Assembly: GCA_024305405.1 (NCBI GenBank)
Contig: JAKNDB010000068.1
Location: forward strand, 8,237,501-8,301,500
DNA from: Dirofilaria immitis
Taxonomy: Eukaryota; Nematoda; Chromadorea; Rhabditida; Onchocercidae
Direction: 5' to 3'
DNA length: 64,000 nt
Positions 40,614 through 51,920 of this stretch are shown here, in pieces; within the stretch, counting starts at the first letter, position 1, and every line of letters begins with the position of its first letter. The notes below the pieces were generated by a model that was not told the origin of the DNA, made no database searches, and saw only the letters and a list, made by a program, of their open reading frames with translations. Both the position numbers and the translations under genes were made by a program.

Positions 40614-41961
40614 CTAACTCAACGTGTATAGGTAAAGGCTGAGTAAAACAAGTAGAATTGCCACAAATTGTATATGATTTTTAGAAATGATCACTGTTTC
40701 ATTGATACGCTTTCGAAGTGTCGCATTTTCGTCAATAAGTGTGCTGGTATGTTTTAGTTCGGCTTGGAGCATCTTTTGTACCTGAATGGGAGATACTTAA
40801 ATTGTACTAAATGATCAGTGACAACTAGTATTGGAAAAACATCCGATTTTATTTCACCAGAGAATAGAAAAAATAGCCAATATTTGACGTTATCATTAAA
40901 AAATTGTGATTGTAATTGATAATGATGTACGATAGTTATCTGTATTTGATTCTCTTAGATAGGACCTGTTCAACGTAAACTAGGGCATCATCCCACTGTT
41001 GTAGCAGAAGTTCATTTTGCTCCATAAATTTCAGTCTGCATCTTCGTTCTTCTTCTAATTCCTCCAATAAGTGTGCTTCCTCTTTCGTTTTCAAAACATC
41101 ACTCTCATTCACATTCATACATCGGATAGTATTTTGTGATATTTCCGATGTTTCCTCCAAAGAGTCCTATAACTACCTATCAATATTGCCATTATTCTAA
41201 AGTATTTTTATTCAAAACATTTCTATCCATTTTAATTTTAATGTAGATGAAAATAGAGAACTGCATCGGGATATAGTTGGTGTCATTTATTGGTTCAAGA
41301 ATTACCGCTCATTTGATTTTTAGGCGTGAATCGTGCCCAAAGATAGTTTTTACCTGGTCAGGAGAAAGCCGCTCGAAATGGGACTGCTCAAGGCGTTCGA
41401 TAATCTGGCACTTGTCAACGATGATAGCGTCTTTGCCTCGAATCTGTTCTTCCAAATCGAATATTGTTTGGTCACGCTCTTGAATTCGTAATTTTAGCTG
41501 TGCTATTTCTAGTCCAAGTTCTCTTTCCTTCTCTTTCTTTGTGTTGTCTGTAATATCATTTTGACTGAGGTTAAATTCTGGACTTTTCTAGTTCCAAATA
41601 GGGTTTGTTGATCATCGCTTTCACGGAAGGTAAAGCTAAATATTTTCTCCTGAACACAAATCAAACCAATCAAGTGATAGAAAAATTAAATTAGGCGAGA
41701 TTTTTAAAATTATAGAACAGGTCAATTTTTTCTTTTTAGTAATCAGTGATTTTTAAAAATATTTCTCTTTTACTATTTTCCTTTTGTTTTTTAATGAATA
41801 CTAAACATAAGAATTTAGTAAAATAAAAATACCTAGAATGAAAATTGTCGGAAACTATAATAAAAGAAAGGATGATAAAGAGAAAAATACCTGGTTTGTT
41901 GACTTTCTTTGAAGTCGAAGATGTCATACTATTATGGACTTCTGAATCCTGTTTCCAATTT
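40614..41961 (-). CDS. coiled-coil protein with a C-terminal membrane anchor
   Basis: Minus-strand exons 41891-41961, about 41592-41635, 41354-41547, 40966-41166 and 40614-40781 (TAG at 40614-40616). The last three join in phase and encode a continuous coiled coil: KEKERELGLEIAQLKLRIQE, DLEEQIRGKD, EAHLLEELEEERRCRL, then LIDENATLRKRIN. The coil runs straight into a hydrophobic segment, FVAILLVLLSLYLYTLS, at the very C-terminus. That is the layout of a tail-anchored protein facing the cytosol from the ER, mitochondrial or nuclear outer membrane. The join between 41592-41635 and 41354-41547 does not phase as given. A start codon was not settled; an ATG at 41997-41995 precedes the first exon. 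No named family is recognised; generic coiled-coil similarity should not be over-read. Confidence 0.6.
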
Positions 41962-42180
41962 CTGAAAACAAATTCGCATTCGTAATTTTTTTCCATTTAT
42001 GTATTTATTGGTGTATAAAATAAGAGGATGATTTGAAGAACCATCCTTTGAAATTCCTTGCAGAAGGCATTTTGTAAGCTACAGTTTACCTTATCCTAAG
42101 CAAATCTTTATGGCGTCCGAGATTTTTTGTTTCAGTTCTAATCTTTCTTTTTGATTTTCATGTTCATTGCAAAGCGCAGA

Positions 42181-42331
42181 GATTCAACAAGAAGCTTTCA
42201 TCAGACGACGAATAAGCCAAATTTATTATTCCGAGGAGCTTAAGCGTGTTGAGGGTTACATCCGAGGGGAAAAAATAACTGGTTGAAAATTCTGGACAAG
42301 CTCGAACATCTGGACTACCATGATAAGAATG
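42181..42331 (+). CDS. possible plus-strand exon of an unrecognised gene
   Basis: After a gcgcag acceptor ending near 42180, one frame reads IQQEAFIRRRISQIYYSEEL and KRVEGYIRGEK; after one added A in the A6 run near 42270-42275 it continues NNWLKILDKLEHLDYHDKNG to a GTAATT donor at about 42331. The charged helical composition and the splice borders suggest a real exon, and the needed indel fits the pattern in this window. Neighbouring exons were not identified and no family is recognised. Confidence 0.35.
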
Positions 42332-42399
42332 GTAATTTAGTTTGTATATTCTTCATTTGCTGTATCATCATTTTGATTTATAATACCTTTTGAAGCGGA

Positions 42400-44522
42400 T
42401 AAATAAGGAAATTAAGGCTGTCACATCTATTGAGAATAGTTCGATATTACTATGCTATAATCCTATTTTAATTTGAGATAGAAGAATGGATAGAGTTGCT
42501 CTTGTGCTGTTAAAGAGCGATTCTGCTTGCATGTTCGATGTATCGTTAACTATGTCAATGATGGATACATACTAATAAAGTTCAAAATATTTTAGTAAGT
42601 ATGAAAAAGAATGGATAGAAAGAGAAAAATCAAAAGTGTCTTGCCGGCTGATGCTATTTGACTTCGTTGTAGACAGTGAAATGCAATCCGGATGAGAGCG
42701 GCTGTTTTGCCTGTGTTGTAATACCGATCGCCTAACTTTATCATCGTTGTTTTTGCTATTACATAAAAATGCAGAAGTCATTGTCTGTTGAAATGAAAAT
42801 CGCAGAAGAGAAAAAATGTCTACAATGAATTTAATTCCATAGCGGTTCATTAAATTAGCGAATGCCGTGAATGCTTTCTGAAAGTTATTTAAACTACGCA
42901 ATAGAATAAACATGTAGTGGGTCGTGAATCATGGAATAAATTTACGTTACACTGATGCGCATACAGAAATTAATTTTTATTCTTTATGTGTAACTGATTT
43001 ATTGACTTTTGATACTATGATAATGAACCAGCATTGTAGTCCGGAAAAAACTCTTAAATTGAAAGTGTATACTGAATAAACTAAATTGATTAAAAAGATA
43101 TTTTTTTCAAGAAAGCAAGGCAGAAACAGTCTTCTTAAAGGACACTTAGTTTAAGAAAATTCAGCCTATTTGTTACGGATACCAATGTTCATATTTACCG
43201 AATTCTTCTAACCGGAAGTACTGAATATTGCACACTGCGTTTACTTTGTTTTTATTAGTTAAAAATCTGATAAGAAATTGACTGCGATATTAGGACCTAT
43301 GAATTTTTGAATTATAGTAGATAAATTCAAGCAAATTTTTAAGAACCAAAATAGAGTCATGGAATAAAAAAATTCTTGCCAAAAAGAAATAAGTTTATTT
43401 CTGTAATACGGATGATTGTTTTTCGAAACTGCTGAACTGTTAGAAAGCATTTTTAATCGGTTCAAAAAATCATTAATTAAAAAAATATTAGGTATTAGAT
43501 AGCTGTCATGATTCGATCATTGCTGTTTATTATATAGAATAAAAAAAATGCTGTTTATTATATAGAATAAAAAGTTTTTTATTGATCTTTGATTAGTTTA
43601 TGAAACATGGATTTATCTGACTTTTCGATCTTTTAATCTGCATTATAAACAAATTACTATAAAATACTGCCATTGAGTTCTTTGGCAATTTAACCTGCAA
43701 TTTAAGCAAGATAGTATTGTTGGTGTTCTCAAATAGCTGTTGAAAAATCTCAGTGACTAATCACTGTGATTTTTGTCTTCAGAACTATCCTCTTCACGGG
43801 AAATACAATGTTAGATAGCTCTTGGATCAAATCCGTTCCTAATATTAGCTCTTGGATCAAATCCGTTGCTAATATTAGCTCTTGGATCAAATCCGTTGCT
43901 AATATTATGAGGTCAATTTCTTCTGCTGTTTTATGAAGCATCTTGAAATGTTACAAAAGCTAATCATCATACTTCTTTTATCTAATATCATTCCCATCTA
44001 AAACAAATAAAAAAGTAAATCAAAATAGCAAAAGCGTTGGGACGAGGAATGTATTAAAACGCTAAATTTATCGAAGATTGCATCTCAATATAAAGCGACA
44101 AGTTTCAATAGGGTAAAAATTGTAATTACTATTGTACCAACCTGATATATTATTTTGGCCAGATAAGTTCCCAAATCTTGGATGAAACTGGGATTATAAA
44201 TAACGAACCAAATAAATATACGGCAAGATTACATAGAATAGAATTATCGGTTGTAGCTGTTCACTCGGTATTTTATATCTTTGACTAAAATCTTTGCTGA
44301 GAACACATACATAGTCGAAATTGCCTTAGCTAGCATTCAGTGATTATGTATTACTAAAATCCAATAAAATTTTAGAAAAAATTTCTTTAAATTGAATCTT
44401 CGATTAATAGATTTCTTTTAATCAAGCAAGTTTTAGAATAAATTCTAAAATGAAACATCCTTTTATATTTCCCGACGTAAAATTGGAACTTTGATGTGGA
44501 TGGACGGCAGTTGGCAGACTCT
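42400..44522. other. non-coding stretch between the possible plus-strand exon and the TWK gene
   Basis: No exon supported. It holds a duplicated 25-bp segment (tgctgtttattatatagaat at about 43522 and 43550) and the 30-bp tandem array at 43817-43906. The 3' UTR of the TWK gene lies at the right end. Confidence 0.4.
43817..43906. repeat. three tandem copies of a 30-bp unit
   Basis: Units 43817-43846, 43847-43876 and 43877-43906 begin agctcttggatcaaatccgt. Copies 2 and 3 are identical; copy 1 differs at one base. The unit is 10 codons long, so the minus strand reads a repeated ATDLIQELIL-like peptide in an open frame (43750-43941). Confidence 0.9.
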
Positions 44523-47500
44523 AAATCAAACCATACTAAGTTCATTAGATTTACTGAATATATTAGTGAAGAAATGCAGCCGGCTATCTTCACTAGCTAA
44601 TGATCCATAATCGATGTATCGAATGAGCGGCAAATCTTCTGGAGTATAGGCCCCTTTCAGCCGTATCTGATGTCCTTGTCTCTTCTGACCATATTTCTAA
44701 AAATTAAGGAAATTCAGCTCCGACAATGCATGACGCTCACGATCAAGTGAACTATTACTCAAATATTGTCCGTTGAATCAAGTGCTGGATTTACCAAGTG
44801 CAAAAAGCAAGAATTGAACAATATTGACAAGAGAAGAGAAATTGATTTTTATTTTCTTAAGGAGGCCAATTATGAGTTTAGAAAAATGAATGAAGTTGCA
44901 AAAAACAGCACTGGTAAAAAAAATGAAAAATATAATGGGCCAGGTCAGCTTATTTGACAATTACGTTTGATCACTATCGTATGTCATCACATCATACTAA
45001 ATATTATTTTCAATTAAAGCTCAGAAGTTAGTAGCATTCCTCAGCCGCCTTATTACATAGATGAGAATTATAAGAATTACAAATCCAAATTCTTAATAAA
45101 ATTCTGAGTTTCAATTTCGAAAGAGTTCTTCAATTAACTAGAAGTATAGAGTCAAAATAAAGATAACCAAAATAATTGTCTCTTTGATTCAGAAATAAAA
45201 GAAGATATACGTGATGTAAAACGGATGCATATCGCATTAAATCTGGAACATGTACCATTCTTCCACCAACATTCACCAGGGCATAACGAGCATCTTTAAT
45301 GGCTCGTCCAAAATAATGAATCTTGCGAATATATTGAATTCCAACCAGATCAATACACATCGTCCTGTAGAAGTTCATTTTGAGTGTATATAATTCAGTT
45401 ATCAATATTCATTAGAAATCGAAAAAGAATGTATCAAGTAAACGAACGTTATGGCCAGTCCTACAATAATGTAGAAAAGGTCGAACAGGAAATATTCTTG
45501 CTTGACTGGCACGATATCGCCAAACCCGACCTGAATAAATCTGGTTTAACAAAATTTATTTCACCTTGTCAAATAAAGGATTCGATTGGAATTTTTCACT
45601 AAGTAGAAAATGATCAAAAAATATCTGAAGGAGAATTCTTATAACCGGAGTGATCGATTTTTAAACCAAATATTTTTCAAAATTCCTCACTTTATCGTCT
45701 TTAGCTATTTCGATAATCTTTTTTCTTCATTTGCTAAGACGACCAATTTCCATGAGAAATGGAAGTGTGATATGATATCAAAAAGTATGGCGATAGACTA
45801 ACCGTAGTCATAGTAATAAATGAGAAGTAGAAACCAGAAAAAAATCCCAATGTTCCCACGAAGCAAGTAAAACAGCTCCAATTGTGATGTAACCAAGCAG
45901 CATTCCAACGATCAGAAGAATTGGTATCGAGATATACTCTTCCAATCCGAACTGTAACTGTTAAAATATAAAAAAATGATTCAGATTCTGTTTCTAATTA
46001 ATGGTATAACTCACTTGTACTAACTGATCTTTCACAGTCCCATTCATTTCATTGATCACTGATTTGATGCAGGTAGTTTTCTTCTCCTTGTATATTTTTT
46101 TCGCTTCTACATATCTATGGATGAATTATCTTTATTTTCTTATCTATAATATTTTAGAATGCTGGGAAGGCGTCATATTTCAGAATTACATCTCTGAAAT
46201 TACTATTCATTACTTCGCACTGAATAGCTCCATCCCACCCTTAGATCTTTTCATTATGCGACATACTTTGCATACAGCCAAACAATATTTTCACTTAGAA
46301 ATTTGCCAATGTCAGCAACAGTAATAAGTATAAGCGGTACACCGAATAGAGCATAAACGATGCAAAACATGCGCCCTTGAAATGTCATTGGTACCAAATT
46401 GCCATAACCTACAATAAATGCTTTTAATGAGCCAGAAAAAATCGAGAAAGTCAATTTGTAAAAATATTCATGAAATCTTACCAATTGTCGTCAGCAGAGT
46501 AGCTGTGAAGAAAAGCGCTGTTGTAAAGGTCCAGCTGTATTCCTCTTCCATAAATTCATCAACTGAAGATGATGCAGTGCTCGTTCGTAGATGAGAGGCA
46601 CTAATGTAATGTGTACCAAAGGCTTCGAACAATACTCGTGTCACATTGTCCACGTGATGGATGGCAAGACGTTTAATTTCCTCTGTAAAGAATACGTAAG
46701 TAATGATATGGCTGAAATAGAATATGCATATATTTTATATATTCCTACCAAGCTAATATCAAATGCCACCATTAGTCAACTGTATTCCCAAAAAAATAAA
46801 AATCGGTGCAAGCAGGAAATTTAATAACATGATAGCTTGCTTTAATATTTAGTTCCACTTCCTCACTTCTTTCTATTTAAAGCTTCCCAACTTTAATGTT
46901 CAACTTTTGCTTAAGGAGCATCTAATTTATTAAAATACTCTCTATAATACCATCTGAAACTGATTCATCGTTCAGCATAACCCATAATTCATCAAGCATA
47001 AGTTTTCTTTGAGTAGAAATATCTTTCAAGCTTTCGCGTCTTACGGCAATTTCATGGGGCCGTTCCAAATAATAGAATGCAAATGCGCCGCCAATAGTGT
47101 ATAATAAGGATAAAATAATTAGACCGATGTGAGGCAAAATTATTCGCATATATTTCTTCCAACCAGCCATTGGTGATAGCAACACCTGAATATGAATATA
47201 AGCCTGATCTTATCGCTTGCAATAATGCTAGAAAGTTTACGAGCAAGAAAGCTTATTATTCAAAACGATGGATATTTTGGTGTGACCGTATGCCCAATGC
47301 AAGAAGATTCATCTATTCTTGGTATATTTTGTTATGTCTTTCTTTATTGCAACTATAGTTAGTTCATCAGATGAGAATTGTATCAATTTTTGTTTTATCT
47401 CTTAAGGTTATTGCATCATTGAAGCAATGAGTGATATAATAAGCCCTTATCCAATTATAATAACTGTATTTTAACAAATTTTAAGGGAATTTTTAAATAA

Positions 47501-47545
47501 TTAAGATGCTGAAAAGTGCATTAATTTAAGGGAAAAAATTTATTA
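44523..47545. repeat. left arm of a large inverted repeat (partner 56988-60009)
   Basis: The reverse complement of 44523-47545 matches 56988-60009 from end to end. In the parts compared there were no substitutions, only one-base length differences in A/T runs: 44900-44905, 44916-44923, 45626-45631, 45719-45724 and 46436-46441 against 59626-59632, 59609-59615, the T5 near 58912, 58810-58814 and 58092-58098. Both boundaries are abrupt. Confidence 0.95.
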
Positions 47546-49433
47546 ACCTTCAAAGATCATCCATTAATCGAAGCAGGAAATTATGAAACCTGGGAGAAGA
47601 GCTATACCCATTTAGTGATAATAATATCATCACGATAGAAGGCAAGATTCTGTTCCAAATTGCTTCATTGTTTTAATTTTAAGGATACTTTTTTAATTGC
47701 AAATATTCTATGAAATTAATAGGTACATTAAATTGATTAGTCTCTACTCAAAAATGTCTTGAACATTAGAAAGTATTCTTATACGACACAATGCTATTTT
47801 GATATGATGTGATATGCGAAATTATGAGAAGTGTCAGGCGGTAAGTTTTACATGCAACAAACAAAAGAAGAGGATGTTAAAGTAGAGGAAAAGAGAAGAG
47901 ATACCAATAGCATATCATGCAGGATTATGGGACGTTATTTTGCGACGAAAAGTTACTAAAAATGATATAAAATTGTTGTGTGAAAAGGAGGGTGAAACTA
48001 TTGATTGAGGCCTTCTTTCCATACATTCCCGAACTCACCGACAGAGTATTCCTTCCTCACTGAGAGAGTAGCTATTTCAACAGCGCTATGAATCTCATCA
48101 ATGATAAACGTCTGTCTCACATTACATTTCCCATAGTTTCGATTTGTTCCCAGTAATTGTCAAAGTGAAATAATCTCGAAACATTTTGAAAAGCTCGTAA
48201 GGATCACTAAAATACGAAAACAATAGAGTTGTTGATGATGCTATGTAATTATAATCTTAAGAACATACAAGCTCAACATATTCAGAAATTCTTGATACAA
48301 AAATTTTCAAAAAATTGATATTTCTTATCAAAAAAGATATGACTTTGACTGAAATTTTGCTTCAATCGATTTTTCAATCAAAGATATTCAGTCATATTGT
48401 TAGGAATTATCTAACGCCCTTCGCAAAAACAAGTAAAGGAAAATAGACTAGTGCTCTAATATGGATTAATTAATTGTTCTATAAAATGCAATCGATAAAT
48501 TTAAAGCGAAGAGGAAGAAGAAAAGGAAAATATGCTCCATCGGTATGGTTCATGTTAGATTTGACGTTTATGGAAATGGAATTAGATTGCATTGGAAGCT
48601 GATGGATCAAATTAATGTAACGAAGAACAAATGCTCCGTTTTATCGAAAGAAGAAGAAAGTATTAGCCCAATTGTTTCCCATCTACTGTTAAAGATTGAG
48701 ACTGTTTGAGGTGAAATTATTGAGATGGATGAATCTAAGTTCTCGATGATATTCGAAAATCTTTCTTCACTTCGCTCGCAAAAATTTTCTTGCTTTCAAA
48801 TGAAATCTAATCGAAAAAATAGACTGAAATAAGCTAGAATTAATAAAATGAAACAGAGAAATCTAAACTATGCCATTCTAACTATTCCATGTAAATCCTA
48901 ATATTGCTAAAAATGATATCAAACTTCTACATATTCCAAATATTTTAACAAGAACAAAAAGTTAATGAATTGGAATCAGAGGCGATGACGAACAAAGATA
49001 CGTTTTAGAAAAATACAAAAAAAAAAAAAAAACAGACTTCTCGGAAAAGAATGCATATTTCATTTACGCATGGCTTCTTCTTTCCGAAAACTTTTTAGAA
49101 ATAAATTCAGAATCATTTTGATTCTAATCACTTCGAAAATCATTTTGATAATATATGAAAAATTGATATATCATTCTTTGTTTTACTATAGCTGAGTTAT
49201 TGAGAAAACACTGTTTTTTAAGATAATAAACTGATGATCATATTCTTTGCAAATAAATTTTTACTTATTAATATCATGGCAATGAACACAAAGGAATGAA
49301 AGTTTTTACTAACCCTATTGATGCCAAATAAACGATCAACTTCCCATTGTTCGCTTATTTCACTATTATAGTCTTGTGGATTTAAGAATTCTTGTAGCAA
49401 TAATGTTGTGATAGATTTTGCTTGGGCTTGCAT
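44526..49433 (-). CDS. two-pore-domain (K2P/TWK) potassium channel, copy A
   Basis: Nine minus-strand exons: 49314-49433, 46951-47185, 46482-46682, 46267-46408, 46015-46114, 45803-45957, 45448-45530, 45211-45364 and 44526-44696, about 453 residues. Exon 1 starts MQAQAKSITT after a tttgcag acceptor (likely SL site) and joins the next exon in phase 0. TM1 spans PHIGLIILSLLYTIGGAFAF; the first pore loop reads TTIGYGNLVP and the second TTVGFGDIVP, the paired GYG/GFG filters that define K2P channels. TM2 and TM4 segments follow each pore, and the C-terminal tail has the nematode TWK stretch ITTMCIDLVG...RKIHYFGR. These channels carry background K+ current setting resting potential. The sixth exon needs one more T in the T7 run (45838-45844 as A7 on the plus strand) to read WDFFSGFYFSFITMTT. 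Exon 1 lies outside the repeat arm, so only this copy is full length. Confidence 0.9.
47546..49313 (-). other. TWK copy A first intron; inner flank of the left repeat arm
   Basis: AT-rich sequence between exon 1 and exon 2 of the channel. An open stretch at about 48000-48130 was considered and not accepted as an exon because it ends in a stop and does not fit the phase-0 join of the two flanking channel exons. Confidence 0.45.
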
Positions 49434-51109
49434 CTATCTCTGCAAATTAATTTAGTGATATAAATATTCATAGCATTCTTGATACTGATCTTAATATTAA
49501 CTATAACAATGAAACTTAACAAGCAGATAATTCATTCGATAAATCTCATCATTGTACTTAATCTGTTGCGTATATCTCATCCCTTCAACTTTATCATTAT
49601 TAATTATATTCATCTCGTAACCAATAGAAAGAAATATCATGCTGACATATTTTCAGAAATGGAATTTTGTTTTTTATCAGATTTCGATGCTGCAAATATG
49701 AGTAAAGGAGTTTTTAGACATAAATAATCGCTTCACAATGGGTTTGATTTATATGAATATGATTGGCTCAAATAATCCAGTTTTCATTGAGCACACATTG
49801 ATATTATTGCAATGTAACCACAATGTATTGAAGACTTATACTCAACCAATTAACCAAGCAAGCAATAATGCTTATTAAAAGTGATAGGAAGATTGTTGAA
49901 TATTTGTTTCATCGTATCTCCTCAATATATTTGTTAATTCAATGAAATATTCGATGAGTTAATTGAAAACAAATACTCCATTCATCTTTCTTTATTGATA
50001 CAAGTATCAATATCAATGAATTTCATACAATAATCAAAGAAATTAGTAACATTTCTAGAGATCCTAAAAATAAAAATAAGACCGAGTTGTGGAAAAATGG
50101 TTAATTACAAACAGGATATGAAAAGGATATATATAATAATGTAGGACGAGGATTGAAATCAATACAGATGGCGGGAATTGAATTTTCTTCAAATAGCCTA
50201 TTTTCAATTTATCGACCACAATTCAATTACCCCAAATAGCTATTTTTAATTTATTTTAGCTTTTAGTCTTATTCATTCTTTCGCTACTTCGCTACTTCCA
50301 TTTTAGGTTTTTTATTTCTTTGTTTCAATTTCATTAAAATTTATAATTAACCATTTTGAAACGAACATTTCATTAGTTTATCATATACATGATACATTTA
50401 CATATGAAAAGAAAATGTATAATATAATATATACAGTAATGAAAGAGATTATCATTTGAATGTGCAAATTTAAGCCGTTATTTCTGGCATTCCTGCTATT
50501 ATGTAATATTATTTATAATAAAAGATAGAAGCTGTTTAAAATGTATTGAAGAAAGAATGCTGTCATTTGAGTAGGATATAATACGTTTGTTTCGAAACAC
50601 AGATTAGAATATCAAGAATAGATATCTTATATAATCAACGTAATGTGAATGCATTACATTTCTTTTATTCTATAATACTCTTTCTATACAATTACTTGTA
50701 TGATGCAATGTGCCAGGCAGAAGTATTATTAAGAAGTAACACTATTTTCAAAATGGAACTGGAAAGATGGCTCAGATATAAGAATTTTGAAGACGATTAA
50801 TAAAAGGCAATCGATCATTATTAAATAGGAATTTATTATGAAAATAGACAATACTGCAATTACAACGATTGAATTGGATAATTACACAATGCTCACAGAT
50901 TATTTAGATTCTAAATCTGAATGAATAGAAAAATAAGGCTGAATGATTGTTCATAAGTTTTTAAATTTCAATAACACTTCACTTATATCAACGACTTCTT
51001 TTTGATCATGACAAACTTGTAGCTCTTTTCTTCTCAGTCCCCACAGATTTTTTCAATTTCTTGTTTCTCGCACTTTGAAAGAACATCAAACTTGGGTAAT
51101 TAAACCTTT
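49434..51109. other. non-coding stretch upstream of TWK copy A
   Basis: Probable promoter region of the channel gene at its left end, otherwise AT-rich DNA without a supported exon. The border with Wolbachia-derived sequence lies at the right end. Confidence 0.4.
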
Positions 51110-51635
51110 ATTCCTCCGCAATTTTCAGCAATAAAAGTCAATGGAACAAGGGCATACAAATTAGCAAGAAGAGGACAAAAAGCAAATGTAAAGCCTCGCC
51201 TAGTGCAAATATATGAGCTGAAATTGATCTTGACGCCATAAATAATAGTGCTGATTTTTCTATGATATGTGGTGGTGGTATATATGTAAGATCAATTGCA
51301 AGAGATCTAGGAATTACGTTAAATTGTTTTGGACATATTACAAAATTAAGAAGGATTATGGTAGGTAATTTTAGAGAAGATGAATCAATGATAATTGAGC
51401 AGATGACCCAAAAGATAAAATTATCCCTGTTGGATCAGTTTTAGAGAGAATGCTCAAGGTTGAAGTTTCTATACAATAAGTAAGTAAGATCAGAAAAGGT
51501 CAAGGAGTCATATTAAATAACTTGCGCAAGTTAAAGAATTATGATATTTTCTGCGTAGTGGTGGATAATGTACCTATTGCGATTTGTAGTTTTGTGTATG
51601 GTTGTATAAAGCCTATTCGTCTTTTTAACGTTTGA
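51110..51635 (+). pseudogene. truB: Wolbachia-derived tRNA pseudouridine-55 synthase fragment
   Basis: Bacterial coding sequence without introns inside nematode DNA. It opens [20 protein letters not shown], the conserved TruB segment, then changes frame near 51225-51240 and continues GGGIYVRSIARDLG and the C-terminal region to a TGA at 51633-51635. TruB makes pseudouridine 55 in the T-loop of bacterial tRNA. The catalytic N-terminal half is absent. There is a second frame break near 51428 (one C short in TCCC) and an in-frame TAA near 51478, so it cannot be functional. The protein resembles the alpha-proteobacterial/Wolbachia form, and the next fragment is rpsO, the expected neighbour in bacteria. 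It is read as an old Wolbachia-to-nucleus transfer. Confidence 0.85.
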
Positions 51636-51647
51636 AATGAGGTTTAG

Positions 51648-51920
51648 ACGTCAATAACACCTGAGAAGAAAAAGATTTTAGTAAATGTATAATTAATTAA
51701 GGAAAATGATACAGATTCGTCTTTTGTACAGTGCGTGTTATTAACTGAACGGATCAGTAACTTGACTGAGCACTTTAAAGTGCACAAGCATGATTATCAC
51801 TCCAAGCGTGGTTTGCTTATATTAATAGGTAGAAGGCGCAAGCGCTTAAATTATATAAAGCATAAGTTTGGTAATAAGGCTTACCAGGAGTTAATAGAGA
51901 AGTTAGGCATCAGAAAATAA
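51648..51920 (+). pseudogene. rpsO: Wolbachia-derived ribosomal protein S15 pseudogene
   Basis: The frame 51648-51920 is 91 codons long, the usual S15 size less its start Met. It begins with ACG where ATG is expected, followed by SITPEKKKILVN, then has an internal TAA before LIKEND. The rest is well kept: [36 protein letters not shown] and a normal TAA end after LGIRK. S15 binds 16S rRNA in the small subunit. Start loss plus a stop, with little other damage, suggests a modestly old transfer from a Wolbachia endosymbiont. truB lies directly upstream in the same direction, as in bacterial truB-rpsO clusters. Confidence 0.9.

Noticed and set aside
48000..48130. Possible exon ending GEFGNVWKEGLNQ between TWK exons 1 and 2
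   Set aside because: It ends in a stop and is not needed, since exon 1 joins exon 2 directly in phase 0. No family match.
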